Assembly: GCA_030426955.1 (NCBI GenBank)
Contig: JAUHXS010000010.1
Coordinates: 1 to 64,000, forward strand
DNA length: 64,000 bases
Source: Bacteroidia bacterium
Lineage (GTDB): Bacteria > Bacteroidota > Bacteroidia > Chitinophagales > JAUHXS01
Direction: 5' to 3'
Notes under the pieces: generated by a model
The model's database searches: none
Told to the model about the DNA's origin: nothing
What the model saw: only the letters and a program-made list of their open reading frames with translations
Shown: positions 34,881-44,964 of the stretch, in pieces
Position numbering within the stretch: position 1 is the stretch's first letter
Layout: every line of letters begins with the position of its first letter
Translations under genes and position numbers: made by a program

Positions 34881-36788
34881 ATGATTCCACAAAACACCAT
34901 AGATCAAATAATTGAGACCGCACAGGTTGACGAGGTTATTGGTGAATTTATTACCCTAAAAAAGCGAGGCGTTAACATGATTGGACTTTGTCCATTTCAC
35001 AACGAAAAAACGCCCTCTTTTACAGTCTCTCCTTCAAAGGGAATCTACAAGTGTTTTGGCTGTGGCAATGCTGGTAATTCGGTTAAGTTTTTAATGGAAC
35101 ATGAACATTATACTTATCCAGAGGCATTGAGATTTCTAGCAAACAAGTATAATATTGAGGTGGAGGAAGAACAGCGAGATGAAGCCTCCTTAGAAGAAGA
35201 AAAGCTAAGAGATAGTCTATACATTATTAATGAGTTTGCTCAAAAGCAATACACCAATAATCTGATAGAAAATGAAGAAGGCAAGAGTATTGGGCTAAGC
35301 TATTTTAAGGAACGAGGGTTTAGGCAAGATATCATTGAAAAATTTCAGCTTGGGTACGCCGTACAGAGGTCAACAGACTTGCTTGAAAAGGCGAAGGCTA
35401 AAGGTTACCAAGTAGATTTATTAAAAAAACTGGGTTTAGTAACTGAAAAGGGCAACGACTTCTTCAGAGAGCGTGTTATTTTCCCCATTAGAAATCTTTC
35501 TGGAAAGGTTATTGCCTTTGGTGCGAGAACACTAAAAAGCGATAAAAAGATACCAAAGTATCTCAATTCTCCTGAAACTGACGTTTACAACAAGAGCAAA
35601 GTACTTTATGGCGCCTTTCTGGCAAAGGGGCCAATGCGCAATCAAGATGAATGTTATTTGGTAGAAGGCTACACGGATGTCATCAGCTTGCATCAAGGTG
35701 GTATAGAAAACGTTGTTGCCTCTTCAGGAACATCTTTAACGCCTGATCAAATAAGGTTAATCAAACGATATACCAAGAATATTACGGTCTTATTTGATGG
35801 AGATCAAGCTGGAGTCAAAGCAGCATTCAGAGGCATTGAGCTCATTTTAGAAGAAGGCTTAAATGTCAAAGTAGTTCTTTTCCCAGATAGCGAAGATCCT
35901 GACTCATATCTAAGAAAAATAGGTAGCGAGTCTTTCAAGGTCTTTCTTGCCGAAGAGGCTAAAGACTTCGTATTATTTAAAACACAACTACTATTCCAGG
36001 AGTCAAAAAACGATCCAGTAAAAAAAGCTAACCTAATTCAAGAGATTGTAACGACTATTGCTAAAATTCCAGAACCAATCAAACAATCACTCTACACCAA
36101 AGAGTGCAGTACCTCCATGGATGTTAATGAACAGATGTTAATCAATGAGGTTAATAAAATTAAACGTACTACTCTCCAAAAAAAGCTCAAAATAGATGAA
36201 GCTAATACGCCTAAAATAGACGGAATCACAACGGAAGATCATAGTCAAAAAGAACTAAATGCCAATGAAGTTGATGTTGATTATCAAGAAAAAGACATTC
36301 TAAGGCTATTGCTAGCTTATGGAGATAAAGAAATTGAAGAGGGAATAACCGTTACTCAATATATTCTTACTGAATTACAGGAAGTCGGTTTAGAAACTAA
36401 GCTTTACAAAGAGATTTTAGCTGAGGTAAATACAACTTTTCAAAAAGAGAAAAAGGTATTGGACAATAGCTATTTTTTAAACCATCCTAATAACAATATC
36501 GCTAAGTTAGCCATTGAATTTGCATCTTCTCCTTACGAATTGAGTGAAAACTGGGAGAAAATGCATGAAATTTTAATTACTGAAGCTGACAGCAATTACA
36601 AAAAAGATATCAAATCGGGGATCATGCGCTTTAAGCTTAAAAAGGTCAATAAACTCATAGCAGAAAACAGGATCCGACTTAAAGAATTAAAACCTGATGA
36701 TGACTACATGACTATTTTAAAAGTCAACAAAAAGCTAGAGGAGATGCGAAATCAGATTTGTGATATTTTAGGCACTGTTGTCTACTGA
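34881..36788 (+). CDS. dnaG: DNA primase
   Basis: 635 residues. The N-terminal CHC2 zinc finger has Cys37, His40, Cys58 and Cys61. The central TOPRIM domain shows YLVEGYTDVISL and FDGDQAGVKAA metal-binding motifs. A C-terminal helicase-binding-type domain follows. It synthesises RNA primers at the replication fork. No operon partner is close: rpiB follows after 72 bp. Confidence 0.97.
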   Translation: MIPQNTIDQIIETAQVDEVIGEFITLKKRGVNMIGLCPFHNEKTPSFTVSPSKGIYKCFGCGNAGNSVKFLMEHEHYTYPEALRFLANKYNIEVEEEQRDEASLEEEKLRDSLYIINEFAQKQYTNNLIENEEGKSIGLSYFKERGFRQDIIEKFQLGYAVQRSTDLLEKAKAKGYQVDLLKKLGLVTEKGNDFFRERVIFPIRNLSGKVIAFGARTLKSDKKIPKYLNSPETDVYNKSKVLYGAFLAKGPMRNQDECYLVEGYTDVISLHQGGIENVVASSGTSLTPDQIRLIKRYTKNITVLFDGDQAGVKAAFRGIELILEEGLNVKVVLFPDSEDPDSYLRKIGSESFKVFLAEEAKDFVLFKTQLLFQESKNDPVKKANLIQEIVTTIAKIPEPIKQSLYTKECSTSMDVNEQMLINEVNKIKRTTLQKKLKIDEANTPKIDGITTEDHSQKELNANEVDVDYQEKDILRLLLAYGDKEIEEGITVTQYILTELQEVGLETKLYKEILAEVNTTFQKEKKVLDNSYFLNHPNNNIAKLAIEFASSPYELSENWEKMHEILITEADSNYKKDIKSGIMRFKLKKVNKLIAENRIRLKELKPDDDYMTILKVNKKLEEMRNQICDILGTVVY

Positions 36789-36860
36789 TTAAGATATTTT
36801 AAAATTAGAAAATTAAAAGGTTTATTTTTATTACATATAAAATAATACTTAAAATAAATC

Positions 36861-37295
36861 ATGAATAAAAAGATAGCAATTGGATGTGATCACGCGGGTT
36901 TTGAATACAAAAAATTCCTTCAATCTTATATGGAAGAAGAGGGAATTGAGGTAAAAAACTTTGGAACAGATAGTGAAGACTCTGTAGACTATCCAGACTT
37001 TGTTCACCCAGTTGCCAACGCTGTAGAATCACAAGAAAGTGATTTGGGTATTCTTATTTGTGGTAGCGGGAATGGTGTTGCAATGGCTGCAAACAAACAT
37101 CAAAATATAAGAGCTGCACTTTGCTGGGAGGTATCATTAGCAGAGCTTGCTCGTCAACATAATGATGCCAACATCATTTGCATTCCTGCTAGATTTGTAT
37201 CTATAGAGAAAGCAAAAGAAATGGTTGATGCGTTTTTAAATACTGATTTTGAAGGAGGAAGGCATCTAAGAAGGGTTGAAAAAATATCTTGCTGA
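36861..37295 (+). CDS. rpiB: Ribose-5-phosphate isomerase B
   Basis: 144 residues of the RpiB/LacAB fold: GCDHAGFEYK at the start and the active-site segment ICGSGNGVAMAANK with the catalytic Cys. It interconverts ribose-5-phosphate and ribulose-5-phosphate. The stop codon abuts the stop of the convergent T9SS gene, with no room for a separate terminator. Confidence 0.95.
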   Translation: MNKKIAIGCDHAGFEYKKFLQSYMEEEGIEVKNFGTDSEDSVDYPDFVHPVANAVESQESDLGILICGSGNGVAMAANKHQNIRAALCWEVSLAELARQHNDANIICIPARFVSIEKAKEMVDAFLNTDFEGGRHLRRVEKISC

Positions 37296-39842
37296 CTAGC
37301 GAATCAAAGTAATCTTATGGTTTAATACTTCATGGGGTTCGCCACTTACGGCTGTTGCCCTCAATGATGCAAGGTATACTCCAACTTCTAGTGGTTTATT
37401 ATTAAAGGTTCCATCCCAAAAGCGATTTAATTGATTGGTTTCAAATACTAGCTTTCCCCATCTGTCATAAATTTTAAAAAATTCGAGTTCTTTTATCAAT
37501 GAACTAAATATTTCAAACCGATCATTGATGCCGTCACCATTGGGACTGAATGCTGACGGAATATCTAATAAAGGCAGGCAAGTATCTAATAAAAGATTTA
37601 TGGAATCACTTACGATACACGGACCCTTTTCCAATATCAAAATATATTTATTTGCTTGTTTGACAACAATAGATGTATTTGATGACCCATTAGACCAAGA
37701 ATAAATATCCATTCCCGAAGGAGCTACCAACTCAAGGCTATCAAAATGACATATCATCGTATCCTCACCTAGGTCAACTACTGGGTTTTCCACAACCAAA
37801 AATCTAAGCGAGTCAATATAATTACACCTATATGTAGTATCCAATGCACTAAAATAGTATGTTACCGACTGCTCTGGAATGCTGGTAGAAAACAATTCAT
37901 TTGGGGTTTGTAAATAATCTGTCGGAGTCCAGGCAAAAGATAGTCCATCATTAATATTACCTTTTATAATTACACTATCTCCTTCACAAATAATACTATC
38001 CCCAGACAACAGTTGAAATTCATTTACATTAATATATACTGAATCAGTAGCAGTGCAATTATGGAGCGTATCATTTATAAACATAATATATCGAGTACTT
38101 GACATTGGTGTTGCTACTGGCATTCCCGATAATGAATCATCTAGCGTATTGCCTGGAGTCCAGCTATAAGTATGGCTAGAATCAAGGTTAGCCGTTAAAG
38201 CAATTGATCCTCCTAACAAAATACAAGTATCCTCTATTGATTCGGCAAACATTATCAAATCAATAGTTATGGTGTCCGAGTCGGCACAGTCAGATCCATC
38301 TAATTCTAACGTTACATAATACTTTCCTGGACTTGTTGCAGTTATTAATTGTGTTGTGTCTCCAGTTGACCAAGTATATACAACATCTAAATTACTATTC
38401 TCTGCATCTAGCCTAATCGTATCGTTAATCGGACAAATGAAAGTATCCGCACCAAGGTCTACAACTGGGGCTATTTTAATACTAACTGTATTTAAAAAAG
38501 TATCTGCTACACAGTTTCCACTTGCTATGGCCGTAACTAAATAACTTCCAGTATCAGCATAGGTATATGTCGGATTGCTCAAGTTAGAAGTATCTGATAA
38601 TGTAGCAGCATCTCCAAAGTCCCAAAACCAGTTTGGGTTGGCAATAGATGTACCTACTAAAAACTTTGTCTCATCGCCTAGACACAAGTTACTAGCATTA
38701 AAAAACTCTATACTGGCTCCATCTTCTACATAAGCGTTAAAAAAGTTTGGCAAACCATACTGAACAGTTCTACCTGCTAATGAGACACTATTTACCTGAA
38801 TACCTGGGTCATCATATGAATTGGGATTATTGACAGTCGATAGGCTAGGAAGCCCTGGACTAGCCAGATATAATTTCTTATCTGGACCCAATTGAAGGTT
38901 TTGAACACTTACATTATAGGTCTTAAGTGTTGACGATATATTAGCTGAAAATCTTTTGTATTGTCTCAAGGTTGTTCCACCACTCACGTAAATAAGAGAG
39001 TCGTTGGGAGAAAAGGATACCCCATAGGCTCCTACATTTTGTATGATCTGATGATTAGAAACTACTCCTGAACAATTATCAAAGTCAGCATAATGCACAG
39101 CTGGAGAGCCAAAAAAACCAAAGGTACAAATAGCGAGGGCAGTTCCATTATGCGCAGATTTCATTGTGCCTATTGTGTTAGAAGCAAAATTAGCAATCTG
39201 TGATATTATAGGTGTCGTATCTATACCTGATGAATCAACGAGATAGGCATATACATCCTGATTACCCTCTTTTTTTGTAACAATCCAGTACTTACCCTCT
39301 TTTGCATGCTTTACTGCAGTAACTTTCTCAGCAATAGAATCTGTCAAATTGATATTTTTAAATCCAGGTATAACATCCCCTAGTGGATTGGCTATCGTTC
39401 CATTGCCAGGAAGTGTCATGTCTACAATGGAATAGTTTAAGCCATCCCATCTCCCTTTGGGACCAGGATCACCAACAGCACAAGAAAAACCATCGGCAGT
39501 AAATACATAATATTGATTCGGATTATTTAAAACCGGGGTAATGATAGAGGATTGAGAAGAACTTGAATTGCCGTATAGACTATCTCCATTAGGCATCATC
39601 ATATGGCTGGCATCCACTATTTCTAATCCATTCGTGTAGAAAAGCAAATTACCACCAGTATCTGCAAGACTTGCACATCCTTCTAGCTGAGTCAACGTAC
39701 CATCTGTAAGTGCTACAGGGTTTCCACTATTAAAGTCAAGCCCCGCCTGATTACCAAAATACCAAATATTGGCTTGTTTTTGAGCCAATAGTAAATGGGG
39801 CAAGATGATTAGAGAAAAAATAACTTTTAAAATATCCACCAC
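37296..39842 (-). CDS. PKD-containing T9SS type B surface protein
   Basis: 848 residues. Signal peptide (to about residue 20, LLLAQ), then a propeller-like region opening with NIWYFGNQAGLDFNSG, as in many Bacteroidota type B proteins. A PKD domain lies near residues 390-455 (WFWDFGDAATLSD). Ig-like repeats follow with VVDLGADTFICP and VVDLGEDTMICH motifs, related to those of the giant protein at 1-7558. The C-terminus (DIPSAFSPNGDGINDRFEIF ... HKITLIR) is a type B sorting domain. Surface or secreted; ligand unknown. Confidence 0.83.
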   Translation of the reverse strand: MVDILKVIFSLIILPHLLLAQKQANIWYFGNQAGLDFNSGNPVALTDGTLTQLEGCASLADTGGNLLFYTNGLEIVDASHMMMPNGDSLYGNSSSSQSSIITPVLNNPNQYYVFTADGFSCAVGDPGPKGRWDGLNYSIVDMTLPGNGTIANPLGDVIPGFKNINLTDSIAEKVTAVKHAKEGKYWIVTKKEGNQDVYAYLVDSSGIDTTPIISQIANFASNTIGTMKSAHNGTALAICTFGFFGSPAVHYADFDNCSGVVSNHQIIQNVGAYGVSFSPNDSLIYVSGGTTLRQYKRFSANISSTLKTYNVSVQNLQLGPDKKLYLASPGLPSLSTVNNPNSYDDPGIQVNSVSLAGRTVQYGLPNFFNAYVEDGASIEFFNASNLCLGDETKFLVGTSIANPNWFWDFGDAATLSDTSNLSNPTYTYADTGSYLVTAIASGNCVADTFLNTVSIKIAPVVDLGADTFICPINDTIRLDAENSNLDVVYTWSTGDTTQLITATSPGKYYVTLELDGSDCADSDTITIDLIMFAESIEDTCILLGGSIALTANLDSSHTYSWTPGNTLDDSLSGMPVATPMSSTRYIMFINDTLHNCTATDSVYINVNEFQLLSGDSIICEGDSVIIKGNINDGLSFAWTPTDYLQTPNELFSTSIPEQSVTYYFSALDTTYRCNYIDSLRFLVVENPVVDLGEDTMICHFDSLELVAPSGMDIYSWSNGSSNTSIVVKQANKYILILEKGPCIVSDSINLLLDTCLPLLDIPSAFSPNGDGINDRFEIFSSLIKELEFFKIYDRWGKLVFETNQLNRFWDGTFNNKPLEVGVYLASLRATAVSGEPHEVLNHKITLIR

Positions 39843-40018
39843 TATAAAATACGAATATTGTTAAACTATTATTAAAAATAATCATTTATAACTTATGACT
39901 TGATAAAGCCAAATTAAAATCACATATATCTAATAATCAAAATAATAAGAATACAATTATGGGATATTTTTCATAATTAGAAAATTGGCATGACAGAACT
40001 GTTTAACAAGATTTAAAG

Positions 40019-41095
40019 CTAAAAAGCCTCTAAAAATGTAAGATAGAAGCCGCTTGTATTCTTTGAAAAGGCAGCATCTAATCTCACATTTACCCCATCA
40101 TCATTCAGCCTAAAACGAATACCTGCACCATAAGTATATCGAAATTGGTTAATTTGAAATTGACTAAGACTCGGTGCAACCGCTCCATAAGAGCCAAAGG
40201 CAACCATTCCAAATCTCCAAAAAAGAGGCAGACGGTATTCTATCTGGCTCAACAGTAGATTTTTATCTCGATAAGTCCCTTCAAAATAGCCTCGCATCTT
40301 TTTTGTACCTCCTAATAATGCTAGCTGAAAAAAAGGCGGATTTCCTGAATTGAAATTACCAAACGCATTGAGGGCTAAAACGTGATTTTTATTAATTGTA
40401 AAGTACTTACTAAAGTCAACGACATAGTTCACATAATTAAAATCACTCCCTAAAAATGTCTGGTTTGCTAAAACTACCGTTTCTAAAAAAACTCCCTTCC
40501 TCGGAAAGAAGATATTGTCTCTGGTATCGAAATTTGAAACAACTCCAAGGCCTGAAATAATACCACCATCTCGACCTAAAACGTCGCTATTGTCTAGCTT
40601 ACCTCCTGGCTCAACTTCTACCATATCATACCCATCAAATATGTAACGACCTCCAATATAAAGGTTTGGAAAGGTCTTCTTTAAAACATTGAGACGAAGC
40701 CTAGGAAAAATGACATCATAAGTTTCAAAATCATTTACATCTATATTATTACCAATTCCATAATATCTGAAAAAGTACTTGTAATAACCAACCTCACCAT
40801 ACCCTATGTAATTCTCGTTACTATAGTATAGTCGAAATGGCAGATAAACAAGCAATTGCTTATTAAGAGTGTAGGCAAACCCAAACTGAAGTTGAGAAGC
40901 GGTTGATGAGTCTGGCTCGCCTTTAAATTTAAAATTATAGATGCTTGCTGCGCCAAAACCCCATCTGGTCTCAGGAGTGTAAAATACCACAGGCAAAGGT
41001 GTAAAACTCGCCTTATAGCTAGATGTGTCATGCTGCGCTTTAGCTGTATATCGAAATAGTACAGCTATTAAAGCTATCCAAATAATTCTCATCAT
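40019..41095 (-). CDS. Omp85/BamA-like outer-membrane beta-barrel
   Basis: 358 residues. A signal peptide (about 1-20) is followed by successive amphipathic strands. It includes NFDTRDNIFFPRKGVFLETV and GGTKKMRGYFEGTYRDK, the latter resembling the VRGY/F-type lid motif of Omp85 surface antigens, and the chain ends in an aromatic (FLEAF). POTRA domains are absent, so it is a short barrel-only member rather than BamA itself. A role in outer-membrane insertion or lipid export is inference. Confidence 0.75.
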   Translation of the reverse strand: MMRIIWIALIAVLFRYTAKAQHDTSSYKASFTPLPVVFYTPETRWGFGAASIYNFKFKGEPDSSTASQLQFGFAYTLNKQLLVYLPFRLYYSNENYIGYGEVGYYKYFFRYYGIGNNIDVNDFETYDVIFPRLRLNVLKKTFPNLYIGGRYIFDGYDMVEVEPGGKLDNSDVLGRDGGIISGLGVVSNFDTRDNIFFPRKGVFLETVVLANQTFLGSDFNYVNYVVDFSKYFTINKNHVLALNAFGNFNSGNPPFFQLALLGGTKKMRGYFEGTYRDKNLLLSQIEYRLPLFWRFGMVAFGSYGAVAPSLSQFQINQFRYTYGAGIRFRLNDDGVNVRLDAAFSKNTSGFYLTFLEAF

Positions 41096-41322
41096 TTTCT
41101 ATAAGAGATTACTATGACTGAGTCAACAAATATTTACCCACAGAGGTTCCAATGCAATAGAATCTATGGGGCATTAATACCCCGAGGATACTACCCTCGT
41201 TATGCTGATTCACAATGCGATTGTGATGACGTGAATAACCTTTAGATGGTTAGAACAAATGTTTTTTTCAATACTTTTTATCAATTATTAGAATAAAAGA
41301 TATATTTTTGTTGCTCGTTCTT

Positions 41323-41396
41323 GGTTCGGTAGTTCAGTTGGTTAGAATACCTGCCTGTCACGCAGGGGGTCGCGGGTTCGAGTCCCGTCCGGACCG
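41323..41396 (+). tRNA. tRNA-Asp (GTC)
   Basis: Cloverleaf: acceptor GGTTCGG pairs with CCGGACC (one wobble), D-arm GTTCAGTTGGTTAGAAT, anticodon stem CCTGC/GCAGG with loop CTGTCAC (anticodon GTC), and T-arm GCGGGTTCGAGTCCCGT. The discriminator is G. CCA is not encoded (the sequence continues CAT). The 3' end serves as the apparent insertion target of the downstream island. Confidence 0.97.
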
Positions 41397-41397
41397 C
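41384..41397 (+). repeat. attL-like direct repeat in tRNA-Asp 3' end
   Basis: CCCGTCCGGACCGC, 14 bp, recurs in the same orientation at 51744-51757, 10,360 bp away. The left copy completes a functional tRNA. Confidence 0.65.
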
Positions 41398-41411
41398 ATC
41401 TTTTAAAAGCA

Positions 41412-41447
41412 AAGTCTTGTCAGTCAATAGATTGACAAGGCTTTTTT
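41412..41447 (+). terminator. Intrinsic terminator of tRNA-Asp
   Basis: AAGTCTTGTCA pairs with TGACAAGGCTT (one wobble) across a short loop and is followed by TTTTTTG. Its sequence resembles the hairpin at 51771-51804. Confidence 0.75.
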
Positions 41448-41452
41448 GTTTT

Positions 41453-41605
41453 ATGTGGGCAAATCTGTGAGCATTTTCTGAAGGATAGCACCAGTATGAT
41501 ATGCAATTACTTACTTCATTGATACCCGAAGTAAGTTCTACTTCATTTTGTGCTATTGAAGCCAGAGTGATTAATTGTATTAGGAGCAATAGGTATATTC
41601 TTCAT
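41453..41605 (-). pseudogene. Possible decayed secreted-protein remnant
   Basis: On the minus strand an ATG at 41605 begins MKNIP. After a single-base frameshift the sequence continues LLLIQLITLASIAQNEVELT, a typical Bacteroidota signal peptide ending in AQ. The frame then runs into the tRNA terminator without a recognisable domain. It may be the relic of a gene truncated at the island edge. The evidence is a short hydrophobic pattern only. Confidence 0.25.
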
Positions 41606-41689
41606 GTAATAAATGTTCTAAAATAAAGTAAAAGTGATAAAATCACAATTTACTAGGGCTGTACAATTGAACAATCTACTTTTTGCACG

Positions 41690-42925
41690 CTATTTCCAAA
41701 ACCAGATTAAGAATAGTACAAAAATGAGTACAGCTAACAATGAAATAATATGAGTCTTTAAATGCATAAAATCCGCAATCTGCATGGTAGTATCACATTT
41801 CAAACTTGACCACGCAATAAATGCGTCTGCTATAGGTAGTATTCCTAACAGATACTTTTTCTCACCTTTGAAAGTATAGGGTAATCCAAAACCTTCAATG
41901 CAACCTCTTATACTATAGGCAATGTTGCCTTCTCCATAGAGAGACATGGTTCTGAGACCGACAATAGTTCCTGCTCCACCTATACCCCAAATTACTGGTC
42001 CTGAATCAATGTCCTCATCTCCTTCAATACCCTTTGGATACTCTAATATGCCCGGAAGTCCTAGTCTATAGTCCAGAAAGTGTTTTTTATATACTTCAAA
42101 TTGCTGCTTCCCAAATTCTGGGTCAATTTCCTTTAAGAAGATGTTCATTAAACTTTGAGAAGAACCTCGAGCACTAATTCTAATAGTTCCATCATTATTA
42201 ACGGCGTGTGGTATAAGGCCTATTTCATCTAGATTATCTTTTACTCTGTCAATCCACTTATCTATAGTTAACTCATACTTCGGATTAAAAACTCTATCAT
42301 GCAACGAAAGCGAGGCAACTGTAAGCATTACGTCAGAAGGCCAAATGCCATTGGGATAGGTTTTAATATAAGGCGATTTGTTTTTGTTTAGCACTTTATC
42401 GATTTCCTGACATTTAGTCTTAAATAGTTCTATATCTTCTTTAGAGGCATTTTTCCCTAATAATTGTATTTTTTTTCCTAATAAATAATTACTCCATCCA
42501 GAATAAAAGGCTCCATATTCAAGCTCTAAGCTCTTGGTAAATATCCTTTTACCCTCTCTTGATTGAACTTGTGAAACTGCCCATTCCATTTCCTTCAAAG
42601 CTTCCTGATATAAGCTATTTGATTTGGGCAAATTCATAGCGAAGTCTGCCCAAGCTAAACCGTAAAAAGTGTTGTAAAAAATAAACCCTTCGGGATATAT
42701 GTGCTGCATATCAGATGCTGCGCCTTCATGGCTAACAGACTTTAAATGTCTTAGGTGGCATAATGCGCTCCAATTTATACTTAGATCATCGATTGTTTTT
42801 TGCTCTGGTTTGTAATACAAGGAAGCATTAAAATAAGATAGCAATGCAATACCAATAAGCGCAATTCCGCTTACCAATATTTTTAAGCACATATTGAGCA
42901 TACGTTTTAATGCTACCATGATCAA
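41690..42925 (-). CDS. Membrane-anchored protein of the XrtN operon
   Basis: 411 residues. An N-terminal hydrophobic helix (about residues 12-32) and a C-terminal one (about 389-408, LLAVLIFVLFLIW) bracket a long mostly helical soluble region. Notable segments are IYPEGFIFYNTFYGLAWADF, GILEYPKGIEGDEDIDSGP and VIWGIGGAGTIVGLR. The helical pattern faintly recalls alpha/alpha-barrel enzymes such as linalool dehydratase-isomerase, but I cannot support an assignment. It overlaps the preceding gene by 4 bp and is last in the operon of the VIT protein and exosortase N, so it may serve that system. Confidence 0.6.
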   Translation of the reverse strand: MIMVALKRMLNMCLKILVSGIALIGIALLSYFNASLYYKPEQKTIDDLSINWSALCHLRHLKSVSHEGAASDMQHIYPEGFIFYNTFYGLAWADFAMNLPKSNSLYQEALKEMEWAVSQVQSREGKRIFTKSLELEYGAFYSGWSNYLLGKKIQLLGKNASKEDIELFKTKCQEIDKVLNKNKSPYIKTYPNGIWPSDVMLTVASLSLHDRVFNPKYELTIDKWIDRVKDNLDEIGLIPHAVNNDGTIRISARGSSQSLMNIFLKEIDPEFGKQQFEVYKKHFLDYRLGLPGILEYPKGIEGDEDIDSGPVIWGIGGAGTIVGLRTMSLYGEGNIAYSIRGCIEGFGLPYTFKGEKKYLLGILPIADAFIAWSSLKCDTTMQIADFMHLKTHIISLLAVLIFVLFLIWFWK

Positions 42926-43641
42926 CTTTTAAATCTATGGTAAAATTTATAGATTGCTGAAACGATAATCGCTTCTCCAAATAGAAAGATATACCAATTA
43001 AATTTCTGAGGAATGTATTGTTTAGAGAGATCAAACAACGCTTGGTCATTTTGTAAGGACCATAGTTCACTTAAAGAATAATGATCTAGTATGAAATTGG
43101 AGTAGTCCAAAATAAATGAGAATACAACAACACATGAGCCAATGACTAAAAGACCCCATTCCGCTTTATCTAAATATGCGCCTTTCTGTTGATTGAACTT
43201 AATTAGAATGGTAGCCAAAAGAATCATAGTAATGGACACAATTATTGGAGCTATAACAGGCCCAACCCAAGTAATAGGTATGAGAAATAAAACATCCCAA
43301 GTTAGTAATGATGTGGGCCAATCTAACAGAAGTTTAAGGAATACATAGTAGAATATATCCCAAATAGCAAAGCAATATAAGAACCAGGCAAACCTTTCTG
43401 CTTTGGTTTTTCCTGCAAAGAAACCGGCCGCGATAAGCATGAGTATGGTGGCAAACTCTCTCAGGATTTCAGTTAATGCTATGTTAAACTCAATTGGCTG
43501 CAACGGAAAGACAAACCCGTTCGGATAATATATTTCCCTGAGATAAACCACTACTGCGCTTTCCAAGAAAGCCATGGCAATACTAAATATATTAATCCAA
43601 GTGAAACGATTAAAACTTTTAAATTGTAGCATGTTTTTCAA
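42922..43641 (-). CDS. Polytopic membrane protein of the XrtN operon
   Basis: 239 residues with about six hydrophobic segments. Its start overlaps the exosortase 3' end by 23 bp and its stop overlaps the next gene by 4 bp, so it is tightly coupled to xrtN. I recognise no family. Conserved-looking acidic and aromatic loops (IYYPNGFVFPLQPIEFNIAL) face between the first helices. A role in the exosortase pathway is inferred only from operon position. Confidence 0.65.
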   Translation of the reverse strand: MKNMLQFKSFNRFTWINIFSIAMAFLESAVVVYLREIYYPNGFVFPLQPIEFNIALTEILREFATILMLIAAGFFAGKTKAERFAWFLYCFAIWDIFYYVFLKLLLDWPTSLLTWDVLFLIPITWVGPVIAPIIVSITMILLATILIKFNQQKGAYLDKAEWGLLVIGSCVVVFSFILDYSNFILDHYSLSELWSLQNDQALFDLSKQYIPQKFNWYIFLFGEAIIVSAIYKFYHRFKS

Positions 43642-44962
43642 AGATGTTTTGAGTTAATAATTTTTCCACTTCCAATTGTAGATCTTTCATATTAGAGCAG
43701 GTTACATTGACTAACCTATATTCCTCGGCACCTTTTAAGGAGCTCCACCTCCAATCAAGTTGATTAATCGTTTTATCGAGGCCGTTATCATACCACCAGC
43801 TTGTATGAAGCATCTCCCCATGCTTCCCTGACAACAAACCGTAGAACACTTTGTAATTACCAATATCAAGAATGGTTTCTTTTTCAAATTTGTATCCACT
43901 GCCTAGCCAACAGATTGAGGGATTGTGATCGCTACCGTAAAACGGCATTGGTGGTTTAATATAAATTAGTGAAGTATCACTTTTTAGTTGAACAACGTTA
44001 TGAGCAGTTGTATCCATATCATAACCTTTTAGGTTCATATTCATAGTAAGTGGTGAAGATTGAATAGTGGTAGGATTATATATAAGATTGAAATATGATA
44101 GCCCAATAACTAGAATTGCCAAAACTGCATAGGAAAACTTCAAATTAGCGTGACGCATACTGATACCTGCTTTAATGGGTTTGCTAAGCGTTTTATATGC
44201 TATGGAACTATTCCACCAAATAGGGAGTATTGCATAAACACAAAGACTGATAATTCCAATGAGCTCATGAGATGCAGTTTCTGGAAAAGATTTAAATAAG
44301 ACCAGTGCTAGTATTCGTAAAAGGTTTGCGAACAAAACAAAGAATAGAGTAGTGCTAGCTAAATATGTAGTACCCAAAAAGCTAAGTTTTCTTTTTTTGT
44401 TTCTCTCCTTTAAGCTAATAAACAAGAACATAGCCAGTAAACTAGTTGTAACCATTTTTAATCCCATACACTCAGGATCTACTGAAAAATCAAGTCCATT
44501 TACATTTAGAATATTTCCAGCAACTTCAACTGTTAAGCCAAAGAATGACAGAATTGCTCCTGCCAATTCAGTCAATTCTAAACGTATAGGAAAACTAAAT
44601 AGCTTAATAAAATATTGAGAAATTGACCCCAGTAGGACAACTAATGCAATAACAATGTTATTCATCATGCCAAAGAAACTTTCAATTATCAACAGAACTG
44701 TGAATGCAAAACACAGATAATAAAGAGTTTTGATTCCAATAAGTGCATAACCGACAAGGCAGAACAACGCCAAAATCCCAAATCGGTTGGAATATTTACT
44801 AGGCTCTCTTACATATACTATAAAGGGTGTTAGCATAAGTCCAGCATACATATTGAAGCTTTTTACTAAATATATTGACAGGACATTGTAGCTTATTGCA
44901 CAAGTGAGTGCAATGAGACATATGGGCAACACCCAACTATTTCTTTTAAGAAGTTCCTTCAT
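43619..44962 (-). CDS. xrtN: Exosortase N
   Basis: 447 residues. Around ten membrane helices contain the exosortase catalytic triad: Cys165 in VDPECMGLKM, Arg216 in FANLLRILAL and His232 in SHELIG. Exosortases are membrane cysteine transpeptidases that process PEP-CTERM proteins. A C-terminal periplasmic domain of about 180 residues follows (from about 270), with CWLGSGYKFEKET and SWWYDNG motifs. It sits 2 bp after its presumed single substrate, the VIT-domain PEP-CTERM protein. This is the dedicated one-enzyme, one-substrate pairing known for XrtN. Confidence 0.87.
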   Translation of the reverse strand: MKELLKRNSWVLPICLIALTCAISYNVLSIYLVKSFNMYAGLMLTPFIVYVREPSKYSNRFGILALFCLVGYALIGIKTLYYLCFAFTVLLIIESFFGMMNNIVIALVVLLGSISQYFIKLFSFPIRLELTELAGAILSFFGLTVEVAGNILNVNGLDFSVDPECMGLKMVTTSLLAMFLFISLKERNKKRKLSFLGTTYLASTTLFFVLFANLLRILALVLFKSFPETASHELIGIISLCVYAILPIWWNSSIAYKTLSKPIKAGISMRHANLKFSYAVLAILVIGLSYFNLIYNPTTIQSSPLTMNMNLKGYDMDTTAHNVVQLKSDTSLIYIKPPMPFYGSDHNPSICWLGSGYKFEKETILDIGNYKVFYGLLSGKHGEMLHTSWWYDNGLDKTINQLDWRWSSLKGAEEYRLVNVTCSNMKDLQLEVEKLLTQNIFEKHATI

Positions 44963-44964
44963 CT

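Noticed and set aside
41281..41589. 102-residue ORF antisense to tRNA-Asp
   Set aside because: Its middle (AVRTGLEPATPCV) is the well-known spurious translation of the tRNA complement. Only the upstream signal-like part is kept, as a weak pseudogene candidate.
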